Assembly: GCF_039555335.1 (NCBI RefSeq)
Contig: NC_092628.1
Location: 101,516,647 to 101,580,646 of the forward strand
DNA length: 64,000 bases
Direction of reading: 5' to 3'
Origin: Amphiura filiformis
Lineage: Eukaryota > Echinodermata > Ophiuroidea > Amphilepidida > Amphiuridae
The notes beneath the pieces were generated by a model. That model worked only from the letters and a program-made list of their open reading frames with translations. It searched no databases and was not told where the DNA came from. A program made the position numbers and the translations under genes. Shown here piece after piece: positions 1 through 12,100 of the stretch. Position 1 is the first letter of the stretch, and every line of letters begins with the position of its first letter.

Positions 1-3000
1 CAAGTTCATTGTTTACCTCTTGGTCGACTGTAACAGAAAATAGTTACAGAGTGCTATCTTCGCTAAGTAGTGAGGATGACATTAGATCCCCCTTAGCTGC
101 ATCGTCACCTATTCATATTCCAACTAGGCATCACGCAAGACACAGGTTTTCATAAGCGTACAAGATGGTCTGACAAGCCTACTACCACTGGTAGTGGCTG
201 TCCCTCCCCTAAGAACAAACCAGTCAAAGTCATGGTCATAAACTTCCAGAGCATCTGTAACAAAGTTGCCGAGCTGGCATTCTGTCTGGACGTAAATAGC
301 CCTGATATTTTAATCGGAACAGAGTCTTGGCTGTCGGATGACATAAGTAGTAGTGAAATTTTTCCATCAAATTATTCCGTCATCCGAAAAGATAGGCCCC
401 TTGATGACCATGGTAAGCGTTACGGTGGAGTCTTTATCTGTATGAAAAACGACATCATCATGTCACATCGTGCAGACTTGGACAGTGAGTGCGAAATACT
501 ATGGGCACAATTAGAGCTTGTCGGCTCCAAAAAAATCCTTTTAGGTGCCTTTTATAGACCCCCTGAATCGGGAAGTGATATACTAGAACAACTACAGGTG
601 TCTCTTTCCAAATTAGAGAATAACAAAGACCACAATATATGGTTGGCTGGTGATTTCAACCTCTCTCACATTGATTGGGAGGAACAGTCAACCACCCAGG
701 GTTGTCCAAAACCTGGGTTATGTAGGCAATTATTGGAATTAACCAATGATTTTGGCCTAGACCAGGTAGTCCGTGAACCAACTCGTGGTCAAAATATTTT
801 GGATTTATTTTTCGTGTCAAATACTAGCCTGGTCGGAAACGTGAGGGTTATTCCTGGGATGAGTGACCACAATGGAATTCCAGTGGTTACAATAAATACC
901 CGCCCAAAAGTTAACAAATCTAAACCCAGGAAGGTATTTTCATACCACAAAGCAGATTGGTCAGCCGTAAGGTCAGATCTCGCTGAGATTAGTAGTGATT
1001 TTCTAGATCTCTGTTCAGAGATGGTCACAGTTGATGAGATGTGGGATGATTTCTGTACCAGGGTCAAGGGTACTATGGAACGGAACATCCCTTCAAAGAT
1101 CGTAAGCCCTCACAAGAAACCTCCGTGGTTCAGTCGAAATGTCTCACGGTTGTATAGGAAGAAAAAGAAAGCCTTTAGCAAGGCAAAGCACTCAAACAGT
1201 ACTGAAGACTGGGAGATCTTTCGATCACTTAAGTAAACAGCTAAATAGAGAGTCTACTTGAAATTACCGTCAATATGTTAGAGACACATGTATGGTATCA
1301 ATGAAGAAGTTCTACTCCTTCATTAAGAGTCTTAAGCATGACTCTTTCGGCATTCCATCACTTAAAATCGATGGGAGACTAGTTTCTGAAAATATTAAGA
1401 AGGCTGACATCCTGAACCATCAATTTGAGTCAGTGTTCTGTAAGGAGAGACTTGATAATCTTCCACACATACCAGGTTCAAAATTTCCATGCATGCCAAA
1501 CATACATATATCCATCAATGGTATTGAAGAGCTACTGACAGACCTTGACCCGAACAAAGCAACTGGACCTGACGGCGTGCCTGCACGCATTCTAAAGATG
1601 GGGGCAAAGGAGATTGCGCCAGCCCTGGCGACCATCTTTAGAAAATCACTCGAGACTGGCAATTTGCCTGAAGATTGGAAGAATGCGAATGTAACTCCAA
1701 TCTTCAAAAAGGAGATCGCATACAGCCTTGCAACTATAGACCGGTTTCCTTACTTCTATATGTTGCAAGGTGATGGAACTATGTCATTCATTGAATGTCA
1801 TGAAACATCTTGACAAGTATGGCATATTGACCGACCATCAACATGGCTTTACGAAATCGATCGTGTGAATCTCAATTAATACTGACAACAAATGACTTAC
1901 GCCAAATCCCTCGACAAGGCGACAGACAGGCGTCATCATAATGGACTTCAGCAAGGCCTTTGATGTAGTACCACATCAGAGGCTCATGCTGAAACTTGCC
2001 CATTATGGTGTGGATGGACCGACGCTAACTTGGATTTCTAACTTCCTAATGCAAAGAAAGCAAAAGGTTGTTATAGGAGGTGATGCATCGGACTGGGTAC
2101 ATGTCAAATCAGGCGTTCCGCAGGGCACTGTACTCGGTCCTTTGCTTTTCTTATTATATATCAACGGCCTCCCCGACCAAATCTCCTCCACTGTCCGACT
2201 TTTTGCTGATGATTGTGTTCTTTACAGAACAATCAGCAATGACGAGACGCCGACAAACTCCAAAAAGGACCTTGACAGACTCTGTAGCTGGGAACATACA
2301 TGGTGCATGAATTTCAACATAGCCAAATGTGTTGTCTTAAAGGTTACAAGCGCCAAAGAACCAAAACAACATACATATTCACTAAATGGTTCCGTTCTTA
2401 GTCAAACAAATTCACACACATATCTTGGTGTAGACATCTCAAACAACATGAAATGGAAAAATCACATCAGTCAAGTAGCTGCAAAAGCTAACAGATCACT
2501 GGGTTTTATAAAAAGAAATCTACGGGGATGCACTGAAGATATAAAGAACATGGCTTATAAATCATTGGTGCGACCTTCCATGGAGTACTGCGCTGCAGTC
2601 TGGGACCCTTACACCGCGGACCAAATATACCAACTTGAAGCTGTTCAGCGCAGGGCTGCCCGCTTTGTTAAAAACATCTATGACAGGCGTAGCAGTCTCA
2701 CCGACATAAAGGCGGACCTGGAGTGGCCACTTCCATCTACCAGACGTAAAAAATCACGACTCAGCCAGTTCCAGAAAGCCTACGAAGGTCACCTAGCCAT
2801 CCCGGTCCAAACCCTGCTGCACCCGGTAACACGCTCCACCAGAAATAATCACAGCAAAGCATTCATACCACTTCAACCATCAAAGGACACCTACAAATTT
2901 TCATTTTTACCAAGGGCTGTCTCCGAGTGGAATTCTCTACCAGAATCAACAATAGCAATTACAGACCCAACAGCCTTCAAAGCACAACTGCAAGAAATCT

Positions 3001-3090
3001 TCATCTAAGAGAAAACAAAAAGCACACACACCATAAACCGGTTTATTTTCCCCACTTGGGGTGTTTAACCGTATCGAACTTGAACTTGAA
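1..3090 (+). mobile_element. CR1/L2-like non-LTR retrotransposon, decayed
   Basis: A LINE runs from before the window edge to about 3090. An open frame at 3-152 (Ser-rich, ending TAA) precedes the endonuclease and is probably the end of the previous ORF or a frameshifted ORF2 start. After the ORF2 stop at 3006-3008 a short 3' UTR ends in GAACTT hexamer repeats near 3075-3090, a typical 3' terminus of CR1/L2/Rex-like elements. The left boundary is outside the window. Clade assignment is by motif appearance only. Confidence 0.85.
100..3008 (+). pseudogene. LINE ORF2: APE endonuclease plus reverse transcriptase, frameshifted
   Basis: The product would nick target DNA and reverse-transcribe the element RNA. 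Endonuclease (to 1236): NFQSI start, GTESWL, FYRPP, GDFN and SDHN motifs, all the expected catalytic positions of the apurinic-endonuclease family. Reverse transcriptase (1292-3008): GPDGVP, then DFSKAFD, SGVPQGTVLGP and the FADD catalytic box, followed by a CR1-type C-terminal region (SMEYCAAVWDP). The coding region lies in three different frames with breaks near 1236-1292 and 1700-1940, so it cannot make a full protein. It lies upstream of the macro-TIR gene in the same orientation with no evident link. Confidence 0.88.
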
Positions 3091-3197
3091 ATTTCAATTG
3101 AATGAATGCAGCCTGATCGACATAGCGCGCGTCACGCTATCATAGCGTGACGATTTTTTCGTACACTGCATGATGTATACCAGCAACTGTGTGTGCG

Positions 3198-4175
3198 TTA
3201 AGTTGAATATTAATTATTATACTCGATCGCTTTTGCTGCAAAGCGATTCACGCATACAACGTCGAGCCGATCAATCGTTTCAAATCGCCGAGGCAAAAAC
3301 GATGTCGCTTGAAGAAATCTCAACTTCCCAGCGATATCGCTTGACACGTGAATGCGTCAACCAATCATATACAACCAACTGGATCTATTATTTTGCTAAT
3401 TAATTTATACCTTTCTCGATTATTAACTTTTGGTGATGAATTAATTCAAAGCAATAATTATTGACAGCAACTGATATTTTTTTAAATGCATTTTGTGGCA
3501 TTTAGAATATCTTTAATAATATTTTAATTGTCGTCTGCAATTGCTATTGCCGTGATAAGTATAAATGCAACAGCGACGAACGATGCATCGCAAAATTCGG
3601 CGATTGCCCATCGCTTTTCAAAAGCGTTTTGACATCGTAAAGCTTACACATGTATGTAATTTATACTCGATCGCTGAGCGATTGCGATGAAATGCTTTTG
3701 GAAAGCGATGGGCAATCGCTGAATTTTGCGATGCATCGCTCGATGCTTTTGCATAAATTTATACGGTACTTATCATGGCGATAGCGATTGCAGACGACAA
3801 TTAAAATATTCTAAATGTCACAAAATACATTTTTAAAACATCAGATGTTGTAAATAATTATTGCTTTGAATTAATTTGTCACCAAAAGTTAATATTCGAG
3901 AGGTAGATTAATTAGCAAAATAATAGATACAGTTGGTTGTATATGATTGGTTGATGCATGCATTCACATGTCAAGCATATCGCTGGGAAGTTGAGATTTC
4001 TTCAACTTGCAAAAGCGACATCGTTTTTGCCTCGGCGATTTGAATCGATTGATCGGCTCGACGCTCTTGAAATGTAAGTAAACACTGAGCATGCATGAGA
4101 ATCGCTTTTCTGCAAAAGTGATCGAGTATAAATTCAGCTTAAATCGCTCGGCGATCGAGTATAAATTCAGCTTAA
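3198..4175. mobile_element. TTAA-bounded foldback element
   Basis: Two arms of about 450 bp are reverse complements, centred near 3680. Left arm features (TACTCGATCGC, GCCGAGGCAAAAACGATGTC, CAACTTCCCAGCGATAT, TTGTCGTCTGCAAT) recur in reverse order and orientation on the right. The ends read TTAAG(T/C)TGAAT and are flanked by TTAA at 3198-3201, 4139-4142 and 4172-4175. The last 33 bp repeats the terminal motif once more. No transposase is present. A TTAA target is typical of piggyBac-type insertion; that assignment is inference. Short ORFs inside it are not genes. Confidence 0.75.
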
Positions 4176-4239
4176 TGCGGAAGTGAATCCAACCATGGAT
4201 GATGAGGGGAAACAAATGTTACAAACAGTTTATACAGGT

Positions 4240-4930
4240 AGTCTCATTTTATTAACTTTGTGGGTTTCACCCCCGAGGGGGTCACTCTCATCACACAAAA
4301 GTGCCTCCCACCCGCGTCCGAACACATCTGAAATTCACCCTTAATGGCGAATTTAAAAAAAACCAAATTGCACCCCTTAATGGCGAAACACATGCAAAAT
4401 CCTACCCTAAATAGCGCAGCACATGCAAAAACCATACCCTAAATGGCGTCAACTGAGAAATATCTATATTTATACCCTAAGTGGCGTAAAGAGGGAAATG
4501 AGGTAATTTGATACCCAAGGTGTCTTTTTGATGTTGCAGACCTATAGATACTGAAGAAAACATGCACAAAAGTAACAAGAATCAATTAAAAAGTGGTGAT
4601 TTTAATCAAATTAGTGCAAGCTTACTCAAACAATAATATTACCTACCCTAAACGTCTAAGGATTTGGCTGAAAAAAAAAAAGACCTCTAAATGGCGATGC
4701 CTTCTGAAAAAGTACCCTTTTTTCAAAAAGAGCGTCGACGACGCTGTGTGGTGAAAAACATACCCTTTTAGACGTTTTTCTTGGACGTGGGTGCGTAGCA
4801 AGTCAAGTAGTGAGTGACCCCCCCCCCCGTGGTTTCACCGTGCACAAAAGCATTAGTGGTGTACCAGGATTTTTTTCGGGGGGCATGGGTTGAGGGCAAG
4901 TGAATTTCAGGGGGGGGGGGATCCCCCAAA
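4240..4930. repeat. Degenerate dispersed repeat with CCCTAAATGGCG motifs
   Basis: The motif (A)CCCTAA(A/G)TGGCG or CCCTTAATGGCGAA recurs at irregular spacing (about 4340, 4376, 4405, 4437, 4478, 4685), interrupted by G-rich and C-rich homopolymers near 4818 and 4908. It looks like an old repetitive element rather than a gene. It fills the interval between the foldback element and the first coding exon; no promoter could be recognised. Confidence 0.5.
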
Positions 4931-5044
4931 AGTGCCCAAATGCATGAGAGTTATCAGCCATGTAACATTTTCATTCATAACACTGTTTTCCAGCATCCAT
5001 CAAACTATAAACATCACCTGCGCTGTTTAGAACTTGGATACAAC

Positions 5045-5183
5045 ATGGCAGGTTTTGTGTTGCACGATTCCCTGAAGGTGCTGACACAGAATGGAGAATG
5101 CCAAATTGACTTGTGTTTTGGCGATATCACTAAGCTTAGAAGACAGGATAAAGTAGATGTGCTCATGGTTTCAGCTTTCAGGG
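5045..5183 (+). CDS. Macro-TIR gene exon 1 (start of macro-like domain)
   Basis: Encodes residues 1-46 and ends in phase 1 at AGGG|GTGAGT. It holds the GDIT motif and the VDVLMVSAF strand, corresponding to the GDIT...VDAIVNAAN region of canonical macro domains; the usual NAAN is replaced by VSAF. The frame is open upstream to the acceptor at 4991-4993, so an N-terminal extension of up to 17 residues from an upstream coding exon cannot be excluded. Confidence 0.8.
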
Positions 5184-6047
5184 GTGAGTATGTGTTTATA
5201 ATTTCCTATGGTACAAGAATATTAATTTATAATTATAGCCCATTAAGTAGGTAAATGAGAAATACGGGGAGAAATACCCCCATGGATGCGAGAATAGAGC
5301 ATGTAGTGCAGAGATGCTGACTCCCTATTTTAGAGGTCTAGGCTCCCTATTTTTGTAAACATTTTTGTCCGTTTTGACATCCAAATTTGGCAACCTCCCT
5401 ATTTCTGGCAAGTTTTGTGTCCTTGAAGTTGCATGTAATTTTGAAAACCTCCCTAATTTTTGTTTGAATCCTCCCTATTTTCTGGATGTTAATGTTGGCA
5501 TCTCTGGTAGTGTGATGGACCGGTAACTTTACACATCGATCCGAGAACAGTGACATCATACATTTGATCATAAGTCGTGATATCAATATGCTATTTTACT
5601 GCGGCTATTTTGCTGTTGGCAGCGTCATTTTTCTGCTGTTAATCATTCATTCATGAGGTTCGCCAACTTTTATGATATCATTTTAATAACTAAGTCTTTA
5701 TAGCAATACGCTATGAACACCACTGGCTTTGGATGACTAGAATTTGACATCTATGTATATTTTGATTATATTTTCTTTTTCTCAGGTGATTACACTCCAA
5801 CAGCAAGCTCAGTCATTGGTGCATTAAAACGTAGTCTGGGATTAAATGTACGTGATCTGGCCCGCAACAAGGAAGAAGATTTACGCAATTTATATTCATG
5901 TTGGTGGTCTCATCCGCTACCAGATAAAATGCCGTATAAACGTCTCTTGTGTTTTGAAACTAAAACGTAAGTTTTATTCAATGCTTAAGGTTATTATGAT
6001 TCAGTGAAGATGATGATGATGATGATGATGATGATGATCAATGTTTG

Positions 6048-6124
<77 letters not shown>

Positions 6125-9100
6125 GCAGTGATGACGGTGACAAAAACAATGAGGTGGAGGAGGAGGATCATGGTGAAGGTGCTCTTGAATCTGAAGTTAA
6201 TATCTTCATCAAAAAGTTGAACAAATCAGTGTAAATTAACACATGATATCTCAACCTGTTACAATTTTTAAAGAACTTTGGAATATTAACTACAGTCCAA
6301 CCTCTCTTATCCGGACCTCTTTTATATGGATCTCTCTGTTATCCGAATGTGAAATTTTCACAGGGAAATATGTTTTTGATGATTTACCACAGGTAATTCC
6401 ATGCTCTGAATGCTTAGAATGACATCTATGGTGCAAAAAGCACTCTAAAGCCATCTTTTAGTGTTATTACACCATGTTTAAACAATCTTTTGTTGTCACC
6501 ATTTTAGTACTTGGGACAGTCAATGCAGAATTACAAGTATTTCACTTATCCGGATTTTTCACTTATCCGGACAATGCTTGGTCCCATCTGAGGTTGGACT
6601 GTAGTTTAATTCTGTTTAAAATTCAAACATGTTGTTTTGGACCAATTTGTTTTGTATTATCATGATAAAAAGTCTTTAAAAGTGCTTATGATTTTAAGTT
6701 TCATTTTTGTCCTGATGGTACTTTCTTTCTATCATATTAGTTTTGGTATGGGGCGCCCTCAAGAGTTAGTTGCCAATGTTTACAGGTGCCTAGTACCAAT
6801 CTTGAATAATGAAGATGGAACTGTTATCACACCTCTCTTAAACACAGGAGATCAGGTAAGTTCAAACTGATGAGTTATATATTTATTTGCCCTGAAATTG
6901 GTCAGTTTTGCTAGATCTGTCACTGTAGATTGTGTGTCACCAGTGCTATGTTATATCCTGTTCATACCACAGAGAGGAAGCAATATTAGGCTGGTACAGT
7001 TGAAATCCATACACCCCCGTGGAAGACACATCCATGATATTCCACACAGTGGGTGTAGACTTCATATATAGTCAACTATTAAAATGGAAATTGTCACTCC
7101 CTGTGTGGAAGATTAAGGTCATGTACATGTCTTACATAGGGTATGAATGGATTTCAACTGGATGTTTCATTGTTCGTTCTGCTACATGTTAACAAAGTTC
7201 ATGTGCCACTTGGTCAAAGATACAAAATAGATATTGGGCTATTCCAGTTGAAATCCATATAACTCCTATGGAAGACATGACCTTTATCTCCGTAATGTGG
7301 TTATAGATTTCATATTGAGTCAGACATTCAGGTAAACCACATTTAAAATTCACACTATCTGTGTGGGAGACTAAGGTCGTGTCTTCTAAAGTGGGTGTAT
7401 GGATTTCAACTGGAATAGTTCATTGACTTTCCAGCATTTTCTGTATGTTTGTTTTTCATTTGATTTTTATGATCACTGATGTAAATGTTGTATTTTACGG
7501 AACTAAATAAATAAATAAAGTTAAGGAGATTTGAAATAAATAAATAATGAATAAATTAGCTAGGAGGAATGTCCACAAATCCACTTCCCAAATTTGCCCA
7601 TTTTCATGTACACCAACATTTGATGCTTTACAGTTACTATGTTGTCAACAAATGTCTGTAAATGGCATTGCTTGACTTACCAAAGTTTGGGAGTGTGATC
7701 TAGCCTTTAGACCTGTAATGTCTTACAGTAATCATGCAGATAGGAAGAAGCCTTTATGCTTTACCATGACAGGGTGTAAGACCTGTAATATATTACAGTT
7801 ATCATGAAGAAAGTGAGACGGCCTATATGCTTTATCTGACAGGGTGTACTACAATGTGAGGCATACACAATTAATATATGCCAAGGAGCAGAAATAAAGG
7901 ATGCAAGACCAAAAAGCAAGATTTAACTTTATAAAGCTTGGGCAAACTGGCAAATTGAGAGAGAGCGCAAAAAATTAGGACTCAGTGTGGTTTGAACCCC
8001 AGACCTCATGATTACCGGTTGAGAGTTACATGTATACCAACCTGAACTACATGAGTTCACGGTTGGTTCACAGGTCTCGCCTAGTATTAATTGCATACTC
8101 TCTCACTGTGTCTTTGCAACCAACTACAGTAATGTATAAAGAAAAACCAAGTAATACTTTAACATCCTTTGGAATGGGGCAATTCAAACATATCCTTTCA
8201 GACCAGTTTCAGCCTTACAATCAGACCCCTATAGTTCAAATCGCCAAACATATTTCACTCTTCAGGGGTATGGAGAAATTAGCATGTGTTAAAACAGTCT
8301 GTCCACATAGAAATACAAAGTAAACAGACCGCGGAAACTCGAGGTATGAGAATAATTATGTCGCTGCAATGCGTGTGTAAATACTTCTTTCGCACACCAA
8401 CTGCTGCACGATTTGTACTTGCCAAGCGCACCACGCTCTTTACGCGTCACATTTTTTAACACGCAGTGCATGGGTCGCGAAGCATCGACCCCCGATGCCA
8501 CAGATTTGGTTTGTACTTCTATGTGGACAAACTGAGGTATGGTGGTACCAGCTGTGAATTGGATTATTAAAAGCTGATGTTCTCTTAGAATCTCTGACCT
8601 TGCAAGATTGTTATAGTTATAAAACGTTCTTGAAAATGTTTATATTTCACTTTTCAGGGGTATAACCAAGTAAGCATGTTACAAGGCATGGTGGTAGCAG
8701 CAGTGAATTGGATGAAGGCTGGCCTTCCTCTCAGATTACTCAAAATTGTCCTCTATGCAAAGATTACAGATGACAAACTTAGTGCAGCGACCCTGAAACG
8801 TTTTACGCCTGTGTGCCACAAATTTGCTGAGCTGAAGGAGAGATATGATTCTCAGTATCTGGTGCCAAAGGTCAGTATTTTGACTATGAATTAATCATAG
8901 ATCACAAAGTTAGCTCCAAAAGTTGCCTGGTGTGATACAATACAAGTGGGGTGCACAGTTGCTATGCAATTTTTTGTTAAGCAAATATGCCCCTACGTTA
9001 CTACAAAACTCAAATTGAATGAATGTGTACTAGACCTGTTTGGATCAACCCAACAAGCACAAAATGTTTTACAGAAAATATTAGCATGAAAGTTCATCTG

Positions 9101-12100
9101 TGTTGGTAGACATAATTATGATTTTAAACTTTTGATCTCAACACAAGATTAGACATACCTCAAATTTTCGGTTGTAACTTCGACCTTCATCGGGAGACAT
9201 TTACAGAAAATGTTTAAATATTGGGTTATAATTAAGGGTATAAAATGTGACATGACCTTAATCTTCCGCACATGGTGTGCATTTCAAATGCGGGTATTTG
9301 AATGGAGGCTGTACCTTTTGAATTTGACATCTACCTCTTGTTTCTTGCATACAGGCTGTACCTATTGAATTTGACATCTACCTGTTGTTTCTTGCATACA
9401 GGCTGTACCTATAGAATTTGACATCTACCTCTTGTTTCTTGCATACAGGCTGTACCTATTGAATTTGACATCTACCTCTTGTTTCTTGCATACAGGCTGT
9501 ACCTATTGAATTTGACATCTACCTCTTGTTTCTTGCATACAGGCTGTACCTATAGAATTTGACATCTACCTGTCCTATTGTGAGGATGACAAAGGTGTTG
9601 TAGAAGCAATCCAAAACAAACTGAAAGCTGATAAACAAGATATCCGTATCTTTGGTGAACATCAGGAGATAGATGAAGAAGCTGTGTGGCAACAAGATAT
9701 GTATCAAGTGATGATGAGAAGTGCTAGGGTTGTCACAGGTAAGAGTTAGACAAAGAAGCTGTGTGGCAACAAGATGTGTATCAAGTGATGATGAGGAGTG
9801 CTAGGGTTGTCACAGGTAAAAAAAAGACACTCAAATCTTCTAGTACATGGCGCTATGGGGTGATTTTTTAGCATCTAGTTTTGCTACATTAGTGGAACCA
9901 ATGTTTTTTTTGCATCCTTACATGTTAAATGATAAAACTAGAATTGATTCTATTTTATATGCCCCCTATGCTTCCCATGAGGGGTCAAAGGCCATAAAAG
10001 GGCCAATATTTAATATTTGTTCTATCATGTTGTAATATACCTCAAATTGTTATTTCTCTTTACAGTTCTGAGCCCGCATTACCTGAAGTCTACTGCATGC
10101 GTAGAACAATACAACATAGCATTATGCTGCAATAGACGGGCTCATCGTGACATGCTAGCACCATTTTATGTGGACTCAATAGAGCTGATGCCAACCTATA
10201 TGGGCTTGGTGCAATATGTTGACTGCAGGTAAGAAATAGACATCTTCTATACTTTATAATAATGCACCATGTTTAGTAGTCCTATTGAGGCCCTGCATGC
10301 TTTTATCGATTGGCTCCAAACAAATGATTTGAACCGGTGTCCGTCACCATAATCATGGCGCAGTGCAGTACATTCAATCAAATGTCATCAACCTATTTGA
10401 TCGTAGTGCATTTGTTATGTGCGTGAGACAAACTGTCGCGGTAGATTGCAATCATGCTTTTGTTGAATAGGTTCAGATTTCTGAGGATAAGGCTATGCTA
10501 AAGTAATAATTTTCCAGTCATGTTGAAATAAAAAGGGGCCATTAGGCACATGTATACGTAGCTTTCATGCATTATTATGATATTGGGTGTAAGCTTTTGA
10601 AAGAGGAGATCATTGGGTGGCAGTCATGGAGTAAAAGGGTCCATTAATGAGACTTATAATGACCGTGCAGAAAATTACATTGGCACTTATCCTTTCTCCG
10701 GTCTCTCTTTAATAACTTTTGCAAGCCCGCAACTTTGGGGCTGTAGACAGTTCACAGTTTGAATAATTGACTAAAACTAACTAAAACAATTACATAAATG
10801 GCTATTCCAGTTGATAACCATACACACCCTAGTATAGAAGGCATAACTTTAATCTTCCACACAGGGAGTGAGAATTGTTAGTCAGTGGGAGTGGTCTAGG
10901 TCGTAAACACATAATCTGATTTGACAATGGCATGATTTCGAGTATAGTCTATCATGCTGTAGACGACCCCACATCATCATGAGTATTGATAATGTGTAAC
11001 ACGCTTGTAGAGGTATGTAGCGCGTTGTATGTGTCCACATATCGTGTAATACTTGCATGTTCTTGCAGTACGCGAAAATGAAGAGTAACGTTGTAAACAA
11101 GTTTCTTTAATTCTAGGATAACAAGAGTTTAAATAAAACAGTTTATAATCATAATAAGATAGTACTTATCTGCCTAGGAATGAGAATAACCTAGGAATGA
11201 GAATAAACTTTATGAATTTTTGCTTTTGTTATCCCCAACCATGTGATAGACGAAAGGCCTGCGCCGGTATCCACTACTGAAAATATTGGACCTGCCTGTC
11301 ATCTATCATACGGTAGAGGATAGTAAAAACAAAAATTCCTATCATTTATTCTCTAAATCTACACCCATATGTATTTATTTATTTATTTATTTACAACATG
11401 TTTACCCAGGGTAGCCCGATTCAGCCGAAGCTGGTCTAACACGGGCCCTGCAAAATACATAAAAGGAATATAATTATAGAGAATTACAAAGAATATAATT
11501 ATACAATTTACAACTCAAGCCATTATTAAAAGATACATTAAAAGAATATAAATCTCACATACATTTGTACAGTTTGCAATAATTATTAAAACTCACATGC
11601 CATTATTAAATGAACATTGATCCATAAAAACATCATATAAAACACATAATAACTCAGTAACATATATATTTCAAGATGTTATTTACATTATACACTATTT
11701 AATTAAAACTGGTGAAAATATACATTTTTGTAATACCGTTTAAAAGTTTGCACATTTATTGAGTTTCTAATATCATTTTCAATGTTGTTCCATAATTTTA
11801 CACCACTGTAACTGAACGATGATTTAAAACATTCTAAGTCATATCCATGAATTGAAGGTGGCAAAGCCAACTGACCAGCAGCAGCCTGTCGGGTGTGTTA
11901 ACATTGTGAGTTGTACATACATGGTTAAACATTTTTGCAAGATAATGTGGCGCCAGGCCATTAAGAGATTTATAAACCATTAGTGCTTTAAAATAATCAT
12001 TACGAGTGTGAAGCCGTTCCCAACCAAGAATTCTAAACATGAAATCAGATGAAGTTAAGTTGTTCACGCTCAAAATCACTCTTGCACAGCGTTTATGAAG

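Noticed and set aside
4940-5044. Upstream ATG at 4940 as start of the macro-TIR gene
   Set aside because: It lies before a good acceptor at 4991-4993 and in poor context; the ATG at 5045 has a better context and begins at the fold.
6004-6234. Open frame with poly-Met and poly-Asp
   Set aside because: It is the translation of a GAT microsatellite inside intron 2 and has no flanking domain.
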